A DNA stretch of 64,000 nt, taken from NCBI RefSeq assembly GCF_020520425.1, contig NC_079487.1, forward strand, positions 128,486,385-128,550,384. Reading direction: 5' to 3'. Position 1 is the stretch's first letter. The number at the start of each line of letters is the position of its first letter. Positions 45,501-57,503 of the stretch are shown here, piece by piece. This DNA comes from Spinacia oleracea. Lineage: Eukaryota > Streptophyta > Magnoliopsida > Caryophyllales > Amaranthaceae. A program made the position numbers and the translations under genes. The notes beneath the pieces are model-generated. The model did not search any database. It was not told the origin of the DNA and was given only the letters and a program-made list of their open reading frames with translations.

Positions 45501-48500
45501 GACTAAGAGTCACCAAAATAAGAGTCTCCCCTTATTGATGCTCTTATAAGTTTATAACCAGTGCCACTGGCCCACTATTGACATGTAAAAAAAAAGCTAT
45601 TCCTTGCGGTCCAATTACCATCAAGCTCAATTAATAGAAAGGTACAAACACCTAACTCTTTACACATGTGGACCACATAGACATAGGTACAGAGAAAATC
45701 CAGACAAAGAAAAAAGAGAGAGAAGTCCACCCAAGGGCCGAGGAGAGAGGGCTACAGAGTGTCAGAGACTGAGTAGCAGAGAGTTCCGGCGAGTTCCGCA
45801 CCATAGTCAGGCAACAGAGAGAATCACAGACAGAGTAGAGGGAGTCGGTGGGTGTAGTTCAACAGCATATCGCCACAAGAAGGTGCTGAAAGAAGATCAG
45901 CACCTGTGACCAGCATGATAGGGACAGAGATCAAAGAAGTCAAAAGAAATTAGAGGCTTGGATCAGCTCAGGTATATAGTTTTTTAAGCTTAAAATAGGG
46001 ATAAAAGTGAAGCATGGTTGTACACATGTTTCGAAAAGTTACGCCATAAACATTTTTGAATATTTCAAACAGCTGAAACATTCTCCTAAAGAATGCTGTT
46101 GGGGATACAATCTGATCAATTTTTAAGCAACTTACAATGTTTCCCGTTTGGGGAACATCTACCTTTACCCTGTGGACGTTTCTAAGCTGCAGAGTTCCAA
46201 GCCCCTGGAAGTGCAGACCATTGAAGGATCAGAAATGCTATGCGCGGGTTCTATAAATATAAGTAGAGGTTATTAGTTCCATTAGAATCCGAATCTGAAG
46301 CTTTCCACATTTATACCTCCTCCACTTCTATCTAACAGCAGGCCACTCCAGATACTGGAATTCAAAGTGGGTTAGGTTTTCTGAAGTCCAACGTTCTACA
46401 AATACGTTCTACAAATAAAAGGTCGTAATCCATATAATTACGTAAGATTGCAACTTAAAACCTTTCTAAAGTGTGTGGTACTCCAACCGAGCAACAGTAA
46501 TTGCTGACAAACAAATAAAGGAGCAAGTGCAACAAATTAGCAGTACAATCATCTGCCATGATTTGGGAAATTTTTAAAAGATCCACCACAAAATAGCAAT
46601 AGTCATCATCAATGTTTTACTGATGTGCATACCTGTTACACATAGGAGACAACCCCCGAGAGCATACCAAGCCTCTATTTTGTTTCTTTTGAAGTAGTAG
46701 TAGATGTAGATAGGGTTAAAAGCCTTCCAGACACCTCGATCATACTTCAGGATGTTGTGGATTCCAATGCCAGCCAAACAGCAAAACCATATAAATAACG
46801 CAGGGCCAACTATAAATCCCATTTTACTTGTACCATATCGCTGTACACTGAACAGTAATATGAGAAATGCCACTGCAACCATCAACACTTCCTCTGCAAA
46901 CAGAAAGATTATAGATGATTATAGCAAGCTGTAAGGTTGGACTAAGCATAAAATGCACCAGTCAACTAGTCAAGTTGAACAGATGTAACAACATGAAGGA
47001 AAGGATCCAAGCAATGTAACGATGATAAGTGTTCTACATTACAGTATGAATGCAACAGAACATGGATAAAGAGGAAAATGCTTGCAATTTGCAGAAAAGA
47101 ACATCTCATCAATATTGGCGATAACAAGGAAGACACAGAAAACATAAGGACCAAATAGACACCAACAAAAGTGACTATTCAAAATACAGGTGTAGACTAC
47201 AAAAATGTAGCAGAAAAAGGGGCAAATATGGTATACAAAGGTTCCAAGAAAAAAAAAACAGAGTATTAAGTAACATGATATACCGTGCTTTATGCCAGAT
47301 ATTCCAACCTTCAAACCTTCAACAGCTGACATCACTGCAATGAGGGAATGAAACAAAAATAAGTATAACTACTTGAACATAAACAAGCACAAAGGGTAGC
47401 ACAAGGAGCAGCATAAGCACCTGACATTGCTGGGGTAACAACCCCATCAGCTATGACCATGGAGGTACCAGCAAGAACCAACATCAACAGAAACTTCTTC
47501 AGACCTAAGGAATTCTCCAGACGCTCCTTGATCTTAAGTGATCTCTCAAGCTCTGGAGATGGCACCTTTAGCCTGAAGCTTGATATACGGGCATCTGATG
47601 GAAGTTGATTAGGAACGACACTAACCTTTGCGTGCCTACAGATCAGTGAATATAAAGCAAATGTACCACCTGCAGCATTACAAGTCAGAAAGGGGGGAAA
47701 CTCGATATCAGTCAATTGAAAAAACAGCACAGAGAAGTCTGAAACAAAGTCAAAAAAGAAATCCAAGAAGATTTGGCTAGTAAAATAAATAAAAAATACC
47801 TTCACCATCATCATTTGCCCATAAAACAACAAGTATATACTTGACTAGCGAAATTAGGATTAAGGTGTACAGAACAAGGGATAAAGCGCCAAGCACATCC
47901 TCCTTTTCTTTGATAGGGGCCTTGTCAAACATTACACTGAAGGTGTATAATTGACTTGTTCCAACATCACCAAATACAACCCCAAGTGTCTGGAAAACAA
48001 GTACAATATACCTCCAAGGACCAAATTCCTGCAAATAAAACTTTCAGATATCAATTTCACTTTCTGACAATCTGACCAATTGACCATGAGTTCGGTGTTA
48101 ATAATCACTCAGGGGTTGTTTTCATCGTACTGTATTTACAGAAGGCATGATTTCACCCTAGGAATAACTGTCAAACCGTCACACCTGATAATAGACCAGT
48201 TAACAAGTATCCTAGAGCCTCAATAAGGCACCTGCCTACAGTGGAATAAGGGTGAGGGACAAGTGCTTCCTCACAGCTTTGGTGAACCGGCTGGTACTCT
48301 GTACTCTGTAGCCTACATTACCCTATACTCTTCTACAGAAGGACACAATAAAAAGTAAGATATAAGCATAAAGTGCATGCCAAAGTTGAAAATCTAGACA
48401 GGTGCCTCCATTGTCGATATCACGTCAGAATTAACATTCCCAAACTCCACTAATTCTCTAATCTCTATAAGCATCATATCATGAGGTGACTATGATTAGC

Positions 48501-51216
48501 CTCCCAAATAGCATCAAGCTCATAATTTCCCATCAATTTCAGGCTTTCAGCGGCAGACAGTCTTGCGACTCAAGATATGTTAAGATCGTTTAATAAACTA
48601 TAATACATAACATAATTTCCCCTTAAAACTTGGAAGTGAAAAAACGAAGAACAAATAACAATGGGTTTAAACCTACGACATTGTTGGAGATTTACACTCT
48701 AACGAGTACAACTAAGAATGACATTCTTATCACAATAGATAAGAGACACATAATAATTGGATTCTCTTGTTACTTTGCACCACCAAATGTAGAAAATCGA
48801 CACAGCAGTTCCATCAAAACCCCAAAATTATTATGACTTAGTTCTGTGCTTTACTCATTTTGGGAGTCCTGAAATCAATTAGCAGAAATCTCAGTTTGAT
48901 TCAATTCCTCCATGTTATCAGGAAAATATATATTCTAACATTAGCGTGAAAACAAGTCATCTGTTGCAGTCTAATTGTATCTTTGTAAGATTATGGAATA
49001 GCAATACTATGAGTGTTTCAGCTGCTTCTCTAACTTGGGTGTAGCAAAAGAGTGGAATAAATAATCAATTAACTTGATGAGTCCTATTTCTTGATGCTCT
49101 ATGGTAGGGGATCAGACAGTGGAGGGTAGAACAACTTCAGTTCAAGTTAATCGCCTGCAATGATCGGCGTGATGTGAAATTTGAAATCAGCTAAAGGGTG
49201 TAAATCATAGAATTGATTAACAATTCTTGTATGCTAACTTTGAGATGTAGACGCATGCATATCCTAGCAGCACTGATTCACACACACCCAACGCAACCCC
49301 AAAACACACACACACACACACACACAATAGGAAAGTTAAAAAATAAAGAAACCCGGAAATGACCTTCCAGTTACTATTCCTTCATTCCTGTTCTTTTATT
49401 GCTATTGCTATTGCTATTGCTATTGCTTAAAAAAAAAGATTTTACCAATAAATAAAATTATGATTGTATTCTTCTTTACCACTCTCCCTTCCTCAACGGC
49501 CTTCAACTATTTATTTCACTACCCTATTCTGATTCTTGCAACAATTTTCAATAGCCCTCTTGAAACAGGCTATGTACAAGTTGAATAACAGCCAGGGATC
49601 ATGGATGTATATATCTAGACCCTCCCAAAGATTTCTGTTGATATTTTGTTACATGAGGTAGAATGTATTAGTAATTGTTATTGACCTTACTGTCCTCAAT
49701 CTAACTTGTCAGGAAGCAGCACACCAAAAATTGTTTTCCAATCTATGTTCTAGCAGCAACAGCCTTACTGCAATAGCTTGTGAAATTGAGGAGCTAATGC
49801 TACTTTTCTTTTGTTTTATTTGAATAGTTGGACAGCATACCTCTTTACAAGAAAGAACCTCATGAAAGACATTGAGTACGGTAACACATCAGATGATTAT
49901 TTCAACAATAGTCTTACAGTGTGTTTAGTTGGGAGATGGTGAAAGGAAAAGGGACTTTCCAATTTCCTTCGTCGTTAATCAACAACCAATACCTTCCAAA
50001 GTTGGACAATCAATTCTTAGAAGATACATTCTATTGCCTTCATTGATAATAGGAAAAAATATCGGTCGTATATTATTATTATTCCAACTTCATGAGTGGT
50101 CGGAATTTTGAGAAAAAAATGTGGTCCTACATGGCTACTTCTCCTTTCACCACACCTTTCTTCCCCTCCTCCCGTCCCCTCCCTTATTTTCCTTGCTGCT
50201 ATCCAAACATATTCAAAAAGATGATCTTTGCTATCAGATGAGCAGAAATGTACTGCCGTGAACAAACAATTTAGCTTTACCAAAAATTATTATCCTAAAT
50301 AAACTATGTGCACATCTTTAAAGGGAAGGTGTTTTAACTCTTCATCCACACCAAGATCATCTTCCTCTGTTCAGCAATCTAATTCTAATTTTGCTTTAAA
50401 TGCCAGATTGAAGCAAGTCCTAATTCAATCCCAAAGCACAATTCTGTAGCAAATACAACCACACCTTCCATGGGGAAAGAAAACGCATTTCCAAATATAT
50501 ACATCAGTCTTCAATAACAGCCCCTTACTTTACCCTAGTAGGGCTTCCGCCCTGTAGGTAAGTAAGCAACCTCACCCCTATGCGCGTATGACAACAAAGG
50601 TTTCAATTGAACCTTAACGAAACAAGCAACAACAGTAACATCGCTTCACTCACAATAAAAGCCATTCCTTTTAATCATAGTAATTCCGGCGTGGTAGCTA
50701 ATGAATAGTGGTGGATGCAATTTACCCTCCTATCACTTCACTTAGTAGGGGATTTGAATCATAAATACAACGCAGGTGTTCAAAATATTCAGAATCCATC
50801 CAATTTCATTTCATTTAATCCACATTTCCCCAACCAGAAACAGTGCTAATCCTATCAATTACAATAAAACACTAAACACGGAATCGAAAAATCACGAGAA
50901 ACTGAAACAATTAACGAGTGAGAAAGAGAGAGAGAAAGTGACGAACCTCAAAGTCATGTCGATGAGTACCAGGAACTTCAAGAGCCTCAACATCAAAAGA
51001 ATCAACCCTAGGACCAGTACGAATCAACCTATGCGCAACAACATCTTCATCCTCGGAATCTATGCCAATCTTCGATTCCGATTCTATCCCATCACCTTCT
51101 TCATCGTCGTCTTCATATTCGATCTCCGAATCGTCGTCGGGTTGGTACACCCAACGAGACTCCATTGAATCAGTTTTCACCAGGCTTTCTCTCTCCTCCC
51201 CATCTTCCTCAGCCAT
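39536..51216 (-). CDS. KUP7: KUP/HAK/KT potassium transporter, KUP7-like, 10 exons
   Basis: Membrane protein for high-affinity or proton-coupled K+ uptake. Exons in order: 51216-50947, 48028-47800, 47669-47421, 47334-47284, 46893-46633, 44890-44838, 44734-44620, 43793-43539, 40731-40209, 40070-39536; all GT-AG with phase kept, 846 residues (Arabidopsis KUP7 is about 858). The acidic N-terminus followed by [20 protein letters not shown] is typical of the KUP7/KUP12 branch. The transporter core begins [20 protein letters not shown] and contains [63 protein letters not shown] and [12 protein letters not shown]. The Ser/Asp-rich C-terminal tail follows RYGYKDV. Introns carry a Stowaway MITE, a LINE piece, a Harbinger MITE and (CA)n tracts. 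Plasma-membrane location and xylem-loading role are inferred from KUP7. Confidence 0.93.
41894..42122. mobile_element. Stowaway-type MITE in KUP intron 8
   Basis: Left end CTTCCTCCATCCCTACAAGAT and, on the reverse strand, right end CTCCCTCCGTCCCTAAAAGAT are inverted repeats of the CTCCCTCCGTCC class. TA flanks both sides (41892-41893 and 42123-42124). Length is 229 bp, with no coding capacity. Confidence 0.75.
42200..42560 (-). mobile_element. LINE fragment (reverse transcriptase C-terminal/zf-RVT region)
   Basis: The minus strand reads [45 protein letters not shown] and [11 protein letters not shown], the familiar C-terminal region of plant L1-type LINE polyproteins. An in-frame stop follows, and further LINE-like residues ([10 protein letters not shown]) lie in a shifted frame. 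It is a dead fragment inside KUP intron 8 in the same direction as the gene. Confidence 0.75.
44062..44081. repeat. (AC)n microsatellite, KUP intron 7
   Basis: Nine to ten AC units. Purely compositional. Confidence 0.9.
45209..45543. mobile_element. Tourist/Harbinger-type MITE in KUP intron 5
   Basis: Starts GAGCATGAATAAGGGGAGTC and ends GAGTCTCCCCTTATTGATGC plus TC, near-perfect inverted ends of about 22 bp. TTA is duplicated on both sides (45206-45208 and 45544-45546), the hallmark of PIF/Harbinger insertion. Interior repeats 'ataagagctagctctta' form further hairpins. 335 bp. Confidence 0.85.
49303..49326. repeat. (CA)n microsatellite, KUP intron 1
   Basis: About eleven CA units in the first, 2.9-kb intron. 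The rest of that intron has no recognisable gene. A possible MITE (about 49916-50215, 'gtgtttagttggga...ctatccaaacat') is too weak to list separately. Confidence 0.9.
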
Positions 51217-52922
51217 TGAACGACGAACCGAATCAATTCCCGATTCTAAAATCGGTGTAAGAGTGCAAACCCTGCGAAATTGGGGATCGAGAAATTGCGC
51301 AAATGATGTTTAATTTAACGAAAAGGTTTGATTTTTGAAGAACTGAGCTGAAAATAGAGTACGATGATGGTCGGAATTGCTGCGAAATGTGTGTTTTCTA
51401 ATATTTTAACTGTTCTAACATCGACAGGTCCAAGATTTGTGTTTGGATTTCAACATGGACAGGTGGTTGTTGTTACACCTTTGTCTTTGATTACTTCTTC
51501 TCACACTAGTACCAGAGTTCACTGTAACTACTGCCCTAGTACCTGCTAAAGATGGTTGTGGGCGGGTTGGGTTGAGCCCGTGTGCTGTGGGTCGGGTCGA
51601 GCCCATGGGTCATGGATCTAACCGGGCCGTGTACACGTTGTATTGTGTTGGGCCGAAAAGTTCGAAATATGGCTCAGGCCCGGCCCAAGCTCACGGGATT
51701 TCGTGTCGAGACGAGTTAGGTCGTCGTGCCTAAAGCTAATTCTACTAAATTTAGCGTGTTTTGCCGTGCCGGGTCGAGTCGTGTCGTGTTTTACCGTGTT
51801 TTTTTCCAAAAAATTAAGGCCTGGGCTCGGTCCACGACTGCGTGCCCGTGTGGAGCCGTGCTTTTTCGTGCTCTGGCCGGGCCGGACTTTTTTCGTGTCG
51901 GTTTGGGCTTTCGAGTTGGCCCTGCCCACAACCATCTTTAGTGCCTACTAGTGCTCGGCAATGTGTGGGGTTTGGAGTTCCGAGTTTGACTAGTTTGAAT
52001 AGAGAATTGGGAGATGCGGACTTATAAGTTGATGGATTTGGATCATGTTCATGATAATTAAATGTTAAAATGAAATGTATGTATGCGTTACCCGCTAGAC
52101 ATGATTTCATGCCTTATTTACAGATTGTGGTTATCAGAAATCGAAGAAGGGGGGTTTTCGTGTTATAGTTACTTAGACATACTAGGGTCTTGAATTGCAA
52201 ACTCTTATTAAGTCCAAATGCTTTAATCGTATTTAATACAAAAACAAAAACAAACATAATTGTGGAACTAAACGGTTATTTGGTTTGACTAAATATATTG
52301 ACTAAGCGGTCTAAACAAGACATCCTACTCATTTTGGATGGAAAACAATTCAAGTACCACATCTGTTACAATACGTACAACCATGGTGTGATGTATCGTC
52401 ATTATTAAAAAGGACTACCACACAGCGAAGTCTTGTGCCGAATTGAATAAGTTTTTTTTTTTTTTCGAAAAAGATTGGATAAGATCACCAATTCAGCATC
52501 AAATGTTAGCATTTGACATTATTGATTTGGTTTGTAAAATGTCTCGACTTTTAAAGGACAATATTACAAACATGTTTTTAGATCTTTCAACTTTAAGGAC
52601 AACGTGGTACTTGAGTGAGTAATACATAAGACTTCTGCAAATATACATTTTCCATCCACAAATAAGAAATTGAAGTAGGATAATTTGATATCTAAACTTT
52701 ATTTGCTCCACATACTTAAACACAAACATCTACATCCTTCATACATTCACACCTAAAACCACTACTATTAATATCATAAATCTTCAGATTCGCCACCTGT
52801 CTGACGTTTCTCGCTTCGTACATTTTCATAGTGCAATATTTATAGGACTAATTAATACCAAAAGGCAAAGATTATGTTACATATTACTATTAATTATTGT
52901 ATAGGTTTAACCATCAGCTTAA
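51217..52922. other. KUP promoter side / asparagine synthetase 3' flank
   Basis: Holds the KUP 5' UTR and promoter (no clear TATA seen), a GC-rich element (51548-51940), and AT-rich sequence up to the asparagine synthetase stop codon. No gene was recognised in 51950-52922. Confidence 0.55.
51548..51940. mobile_element. GC-rich non-autonomous element, inverted relative of 1936-2325
   Basis: Ends are AAAGATGGTTGTGGGC and GCCCACAACCATCTTTA, near-perfect inverted repeats of at least 16 bp. The centre has the TTTTTCCAAAAAATTAAGGCC core seen in reverse orientation at 1936-2325. Flanks AGTACCTGCT and AGTGCCTACT are an imperfect 10-bp direct repeat (8/10), consistent with an older target duplication. 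About 393 bp, no coding sequence. Mutator-like affiliation is inferred from duplication length. Confidence 0.7.
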
Positions 52923-55900
52923 CTAGCTCTTAATAACAAGTTCTGGAGCAGAAACTCCAATCATCCGAGGCATGTCACCGATAATCTTAGCTGGGATATT
53001 TATGTTTGAGCCACTAGGTTGTCGTTCATAGGCCGAGTTGTGGACTCCGTGGGCAGCCCTACCCGATGGATCAAGGTTCGTCGACCAAGATTGGTCCCAC
53101 TCAATAGCCTTGGCTGTGCTACATGCCACACTAGGGCCTCCAGGAACTGTCAGCCTAGCAGAGTTCTGCAACAGTATAACATAACACACTTTAGTGAATC
53201 ATATTTCACAATTAGAAATGGAGTAAAACACCAAAAGTCATCATCATATCACCTGTGGGAATAACCTCTCAAAGATCATCCTGTAGTAGCAGGCTTCTTT
53301 AGTCTTTGGAGTGTTATGTGGGAAGATATGTTCAGCTTGCTGCATCATCTTATCTGTCACCTGCAACAACAATTTTCCCAAAGTAAATTTAAGCACAACT
53401 AATTAATAGATTATGGAGTATGTATTTTGGTGTTCTAAAGAAGTTCATTAATTACCTGTTGTTCAGCATGTGCTTTGAGTCCGTCAATCCAACTGTATCC
53501 TACACCATCACTGAATTGCTCCTTCTGCCTGTACAATATGTGCTGCACCAGAAAGACCTCAGGTTACAGATCGATGTTAAACAGAAACTATTCTTTTTTA
53601 ACAAATTTCGGAGTTGAATGAAACTGGTTACCTTTGGCAAGTAAGGCTGCTTCTCATCATCAAAAGCCTTCCTAAGAATCCATTTCTCCAGACGCCTTTC
53701 TTCCGGTTTAATCTACAACAAGTTCATCAAATTTCAGTAGAAGTACCAAATGTGGCTTAATCAAGCCATGTTCTCACATCTTATAATCAGATTATGTTAG
53801 GTGTTTAGACTAAGATTGTTTTAGTACCATCTTCCACTCGGGATCAATAGACATGGCAACATCGATGAACTCCTTATCAAGGAAAGGAACCCGAGCCTCC
53901 AAACCCCAAGCAGAAGTTGACTTGTTTGCTCTTAAGCAATCATATAAATGAAGGGCTTTTATCTGCAAAGATTATACATTGGACTATTAATTAAGATAAC
54001 CATGTACTCAAATTTATATGTTAAGCTAACTCTTAAAGGGAAAGGGTGAAATGATAATTACCTTGCGGCATGTTTCTTGGTGAAACTCTTCCTTGTTAGG
54101 TGCCTTATGAAAGTAGAGGTACCCACCAAAGATCTCATCGGCCCCTTCTCCTGACATGACCATTTTGACCCCAAGCGACTTGATTTTCCGTGACATGAGG
54201 AACATAGGTGTGCTAGCTCTAATGGTTGTGACATCATAAGTCTCAATGTGGTAGATTACATCATCAATAGCATCAATACCATCCTGTCCAAATAGCCAAA
54301 TTGTTAACTATACTTTACTCTGTATCACTGTATGTACATGAAAGTTGATTACTGCATAAACTAACAGATTTTACACTAATTTTACCTGAACAGTGAAGTT
54401 AAATTCATGGTGGACAGTACCCAAATAGTCAGCCACCTCTCGAGCAGCCACCAGATCGGGTGATCCCTCAAGTCCAACACAGAAGGAATGGAGTTGTGAT
54501 CCCCATTGCCTAGCAGCCTTCGTGCCAGCCAAGTGACGTGAAGTAATCGAGGCAACCAACGATGAATCTAAGCCTCCGGATAAAAGTACTCCAAAGGGAA
54601 CGTCAGTCATCAGCCTCTTGATTACAGCCTGCATTGCATACATAGTAATATATGTGAGAAAACATTATAAATTGAGTACTATTAAGAGTTTTAAATTAGC
54701 TAAAACTTACATCTTCAAAGGCTTTTCTTAAGATTAGAGGGTCATATGTGACAGAAGGAATAGCCTCAGAGAACCAAAGAGGGTTGTACCAACGGCGAAA
54801 ACTACCAGTTTTGCTTGAGTACAGATGACCAGGAGGAAAGGATTCAAAATGTTCACAGTCATCATGTAAACCTTTTAGCTCTGATGAGATCCAAACTGAA
54901 CCTGAATTCCAACAACAAACTCAAATACATCAGTGTTATTACAGGATGAATGAAAAACCACTTCTATATTTACTGTAGTAAAAAGGGAGAGAAAACAATG
55001 CATTACCATCAAGACCCCAACCAATATAAAGGGAGGTAATGCCAATAGCATCCCGAGCTGCAATATAACTGTTGTCTCGTGTGTCCAACAACACGAAAGA
55101 GAACACTCCATCCAGCATATCAATGAAGTTTTCTCCATGCTCCTCGTACTGATTATTTTGGCGAAAAATTAGCAAGTTGTGAAAGTACTTAATAGGATCA
55201 TTATTATATCATATTCATGCAAAAGAAGGAACATTATGAAGCAAATATGTAGTGCTTCTTAGACTCACAAGATGCGCGATAACATCACAGTCACTCCCAG
55301 TTCGGAACTTGTGATTAGGAAGACTCTTCCTTAGTACCTCATGATTGTAAATTTCACCATTAACCTGTTCAATGTAATAAATCAATATGTAAACTGTCTA
55401 CGAAAATGATAAAGGTCGCAACAGCCGTGTCATGTGGCATGCTTATGTGTCATAATTTAAATTGGAAATTAAAATATTTAACTTGTATTTTTTATTATAC
55501 ATGTTATAAAAAAAGGTAGGAAAATCTTAATATTCTAATTTTTTTCCTTTTTTATATCGACTACCTTATTTACATATTTTCGTAGTAGAAATATTGAATT
55601 AATAGTAAAAATATTATGATGACGCGTAGCCTACGTGGCGCTTATATGTACCAATTAAACTGCGACACGTAAGATTGCGATAACTAAATGTTGTCGCAAC
55701 TTGCGACCTTTATCATCGTCCAACTGTCTATCTTTGGTAGGACTTGATGATCATAAGAATGAATGAATGAATGAATGGACTTACAGTGACAACAATAGTT
55801 TTGCTCTCATTGTAAAGAGGTTGATCACCGGAAGCAGGGTCAATAATAGCTAGGCGTTGGTGAGACAAATAACAATCTCCATTTTGATAGATCCCACTCC

Positions 55901-57503
55901 AGTCAGGACCACGGTGCTTCAATCTTCAACACGTACATTTTCATACAAAGTTAGCAACCATAATCATATATACAAATACACTAGTATTAGTTGTTAAATT
56001 TGCATGAGCATATGAATTTAGTTGCCTAACTAAATTTGGGCCAACATTTAGCAACGTAATTATTCGGGGACCTATACTCGAAAAATGTCTATTGAACAGC
56101 TCAAATGTCATTATCTGATTGTAAATAAAATGAGTACTCCGTACAAGTCTAAAATGTATTGAAATTAAATGATTAGGCGATTACGAATGTGATTGTTCTA
56201 CTCTAACACAAGTTATTATCTTAAGAAGATGCAAATGTCTCAATCAATGAACTTCTTTTATCCATCAATGTCATCCTAATTAACTTCTAAAAACTGATAT
56301 AGAAATCAAACTGGTCTCCATCCCAGGCTAGCAGATTTTTAGTGGTTGAAAAACCTCTAATTCAGTGATGTCATATTGTCATGCGTTCGTGTTATAAATT
56401 TTGAGGTCTTAACCGTAACAAGAAACTTCAACTTAGTTCCACCACCCCCAATGTACGTCTCTAAAATAAATTCTCGTGCACACAATATGACAATACACAT
56501 TGTTAGAGTATATCCGCATATTCTATGTCTTGACTTGACTCGACTCGACTCGACTCAGCTCAAAGATTAGAACTCCGCCTAGATATCAAGTAGGTAATAC
56601 GTACTACTCCATTTTAATAATTACGCATTAACTTTCCACGAGTTCATATTAACCATTTAATATAAAAAATTAGTATTTTATAGTACGTATTTATTTTGAC
56701 GAACACACTAACGTATCTAATAATGAGATACCAATGTTGAATTTATTAGTATGAATATATAAAAGGTCAAGTTAAGTTCAAAATGTTTGACCTCGAACAA
56801 GTTGAACAATTAAAAGAGGAACTAGTTTTATAATATTAATACTGACAAATTTAATTTAATACATGAGAATTTGAGATTCAGTTTGATCTTAGATGGTGAT
56901 TGACTCCTTTCTTTACGGGTCTCCTCGTCTAAGAATCTAAAGATCCATATAGAGTATCGTTAATTTAGCAGTTTGCTAGCAGAATCTCCGACCACAAATA
57001 ACGAGGCGAATGTAAGGCTTCGTTTGGGATATCGTAAAAATACTTTTCCATTCGAAATGGAAGGAAATCATTTTTCCTTCTTTCCTCTTTACCTCTCTCC
57101 TTTCTTCCCCTTAATTTTCACCATCTTTTCCCATTTTCCTTTAAAGTACCAAACAAATTAAAACTAAGTTGAAATTAGGTTTTTCCTTAAAAAATATTTT
57201 CCATGAAAAATCATTTTACAATGAAAACGTTTTACGCTCTACCAAACAGGGCCTAAAATAATGAAATGTTAACTTGGATTATTTCATCAAAAATTGTCCT
57301 ATTTATTCGAAACAATGTGACAATTAATTAGTTTTATAGGCACATATATAAACGCCGAAAACAAAATAAAGTAGTCGGTAAAAAATTAGGATGGTATTCA
57401 AACATAATAAAGAAGATGATTACCGGCGAGAAAGCTCAAGAACACGGGTTCTTTTGGCCTGAGAATCATCAGAACAACCCAGAACAGCGAGAATTCCACA
57501 CAT
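52923..57503 (-). CDS. ASN: Asparagine synthetase (glutamine-hydrolysing), 12 exons
   Basis: Cytosolic enzyme (EC 6.3.5.4) making asparagine from aspartate, glutamine and ATP; central to nitrogen storage and transport. Exons in order: 57503-57424, 55923-55785, 55364-55269, 55148-55007, 54901-54711, 54628-54386, 54283-54062, 53962-53828, 53712-53632, 53542-53456, 53360-53253, 53165-52923. Total 588 residues, usual for plant ASN. The start [10 protein letters not shown] gives the N-terminal catalytic Cys (Cys2 after Met removal) of the class II glutaminase domain, with [15 protein letters not shown] and VNGEIYNH. The synthetase domain has the pyrophosphate loop [20 protein letters not shown] and [12 protein letters not shown]. 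The long C-terminal tail (after [12 protein letters not shown]) is the plant type. Intron 1 (1.5 kb) has a MITE. No lesion found. Confidence 0.95.
57015..57254. mobile_element. MITE in asparagine synthetase intron 1
   Basis: Left end AGGCTTCGTTTGGGA and right end (reverse strand) AGGCCCTGTTTGGTA are imperfect inverted repeats. The interior is rich in 'ttttcc' and 'gaaaatg' words that can pair. No clear target duplication. About 240 bp. Confidence 0.55.

Noticed and set aside
45604-45909. Basic 101-residue frame in KUP intron 5
   Set aside because: No family resemblance. It is in an intron on the wrong strand relative to KUP and has no splice context. Possibly part of an unidentified repeat.
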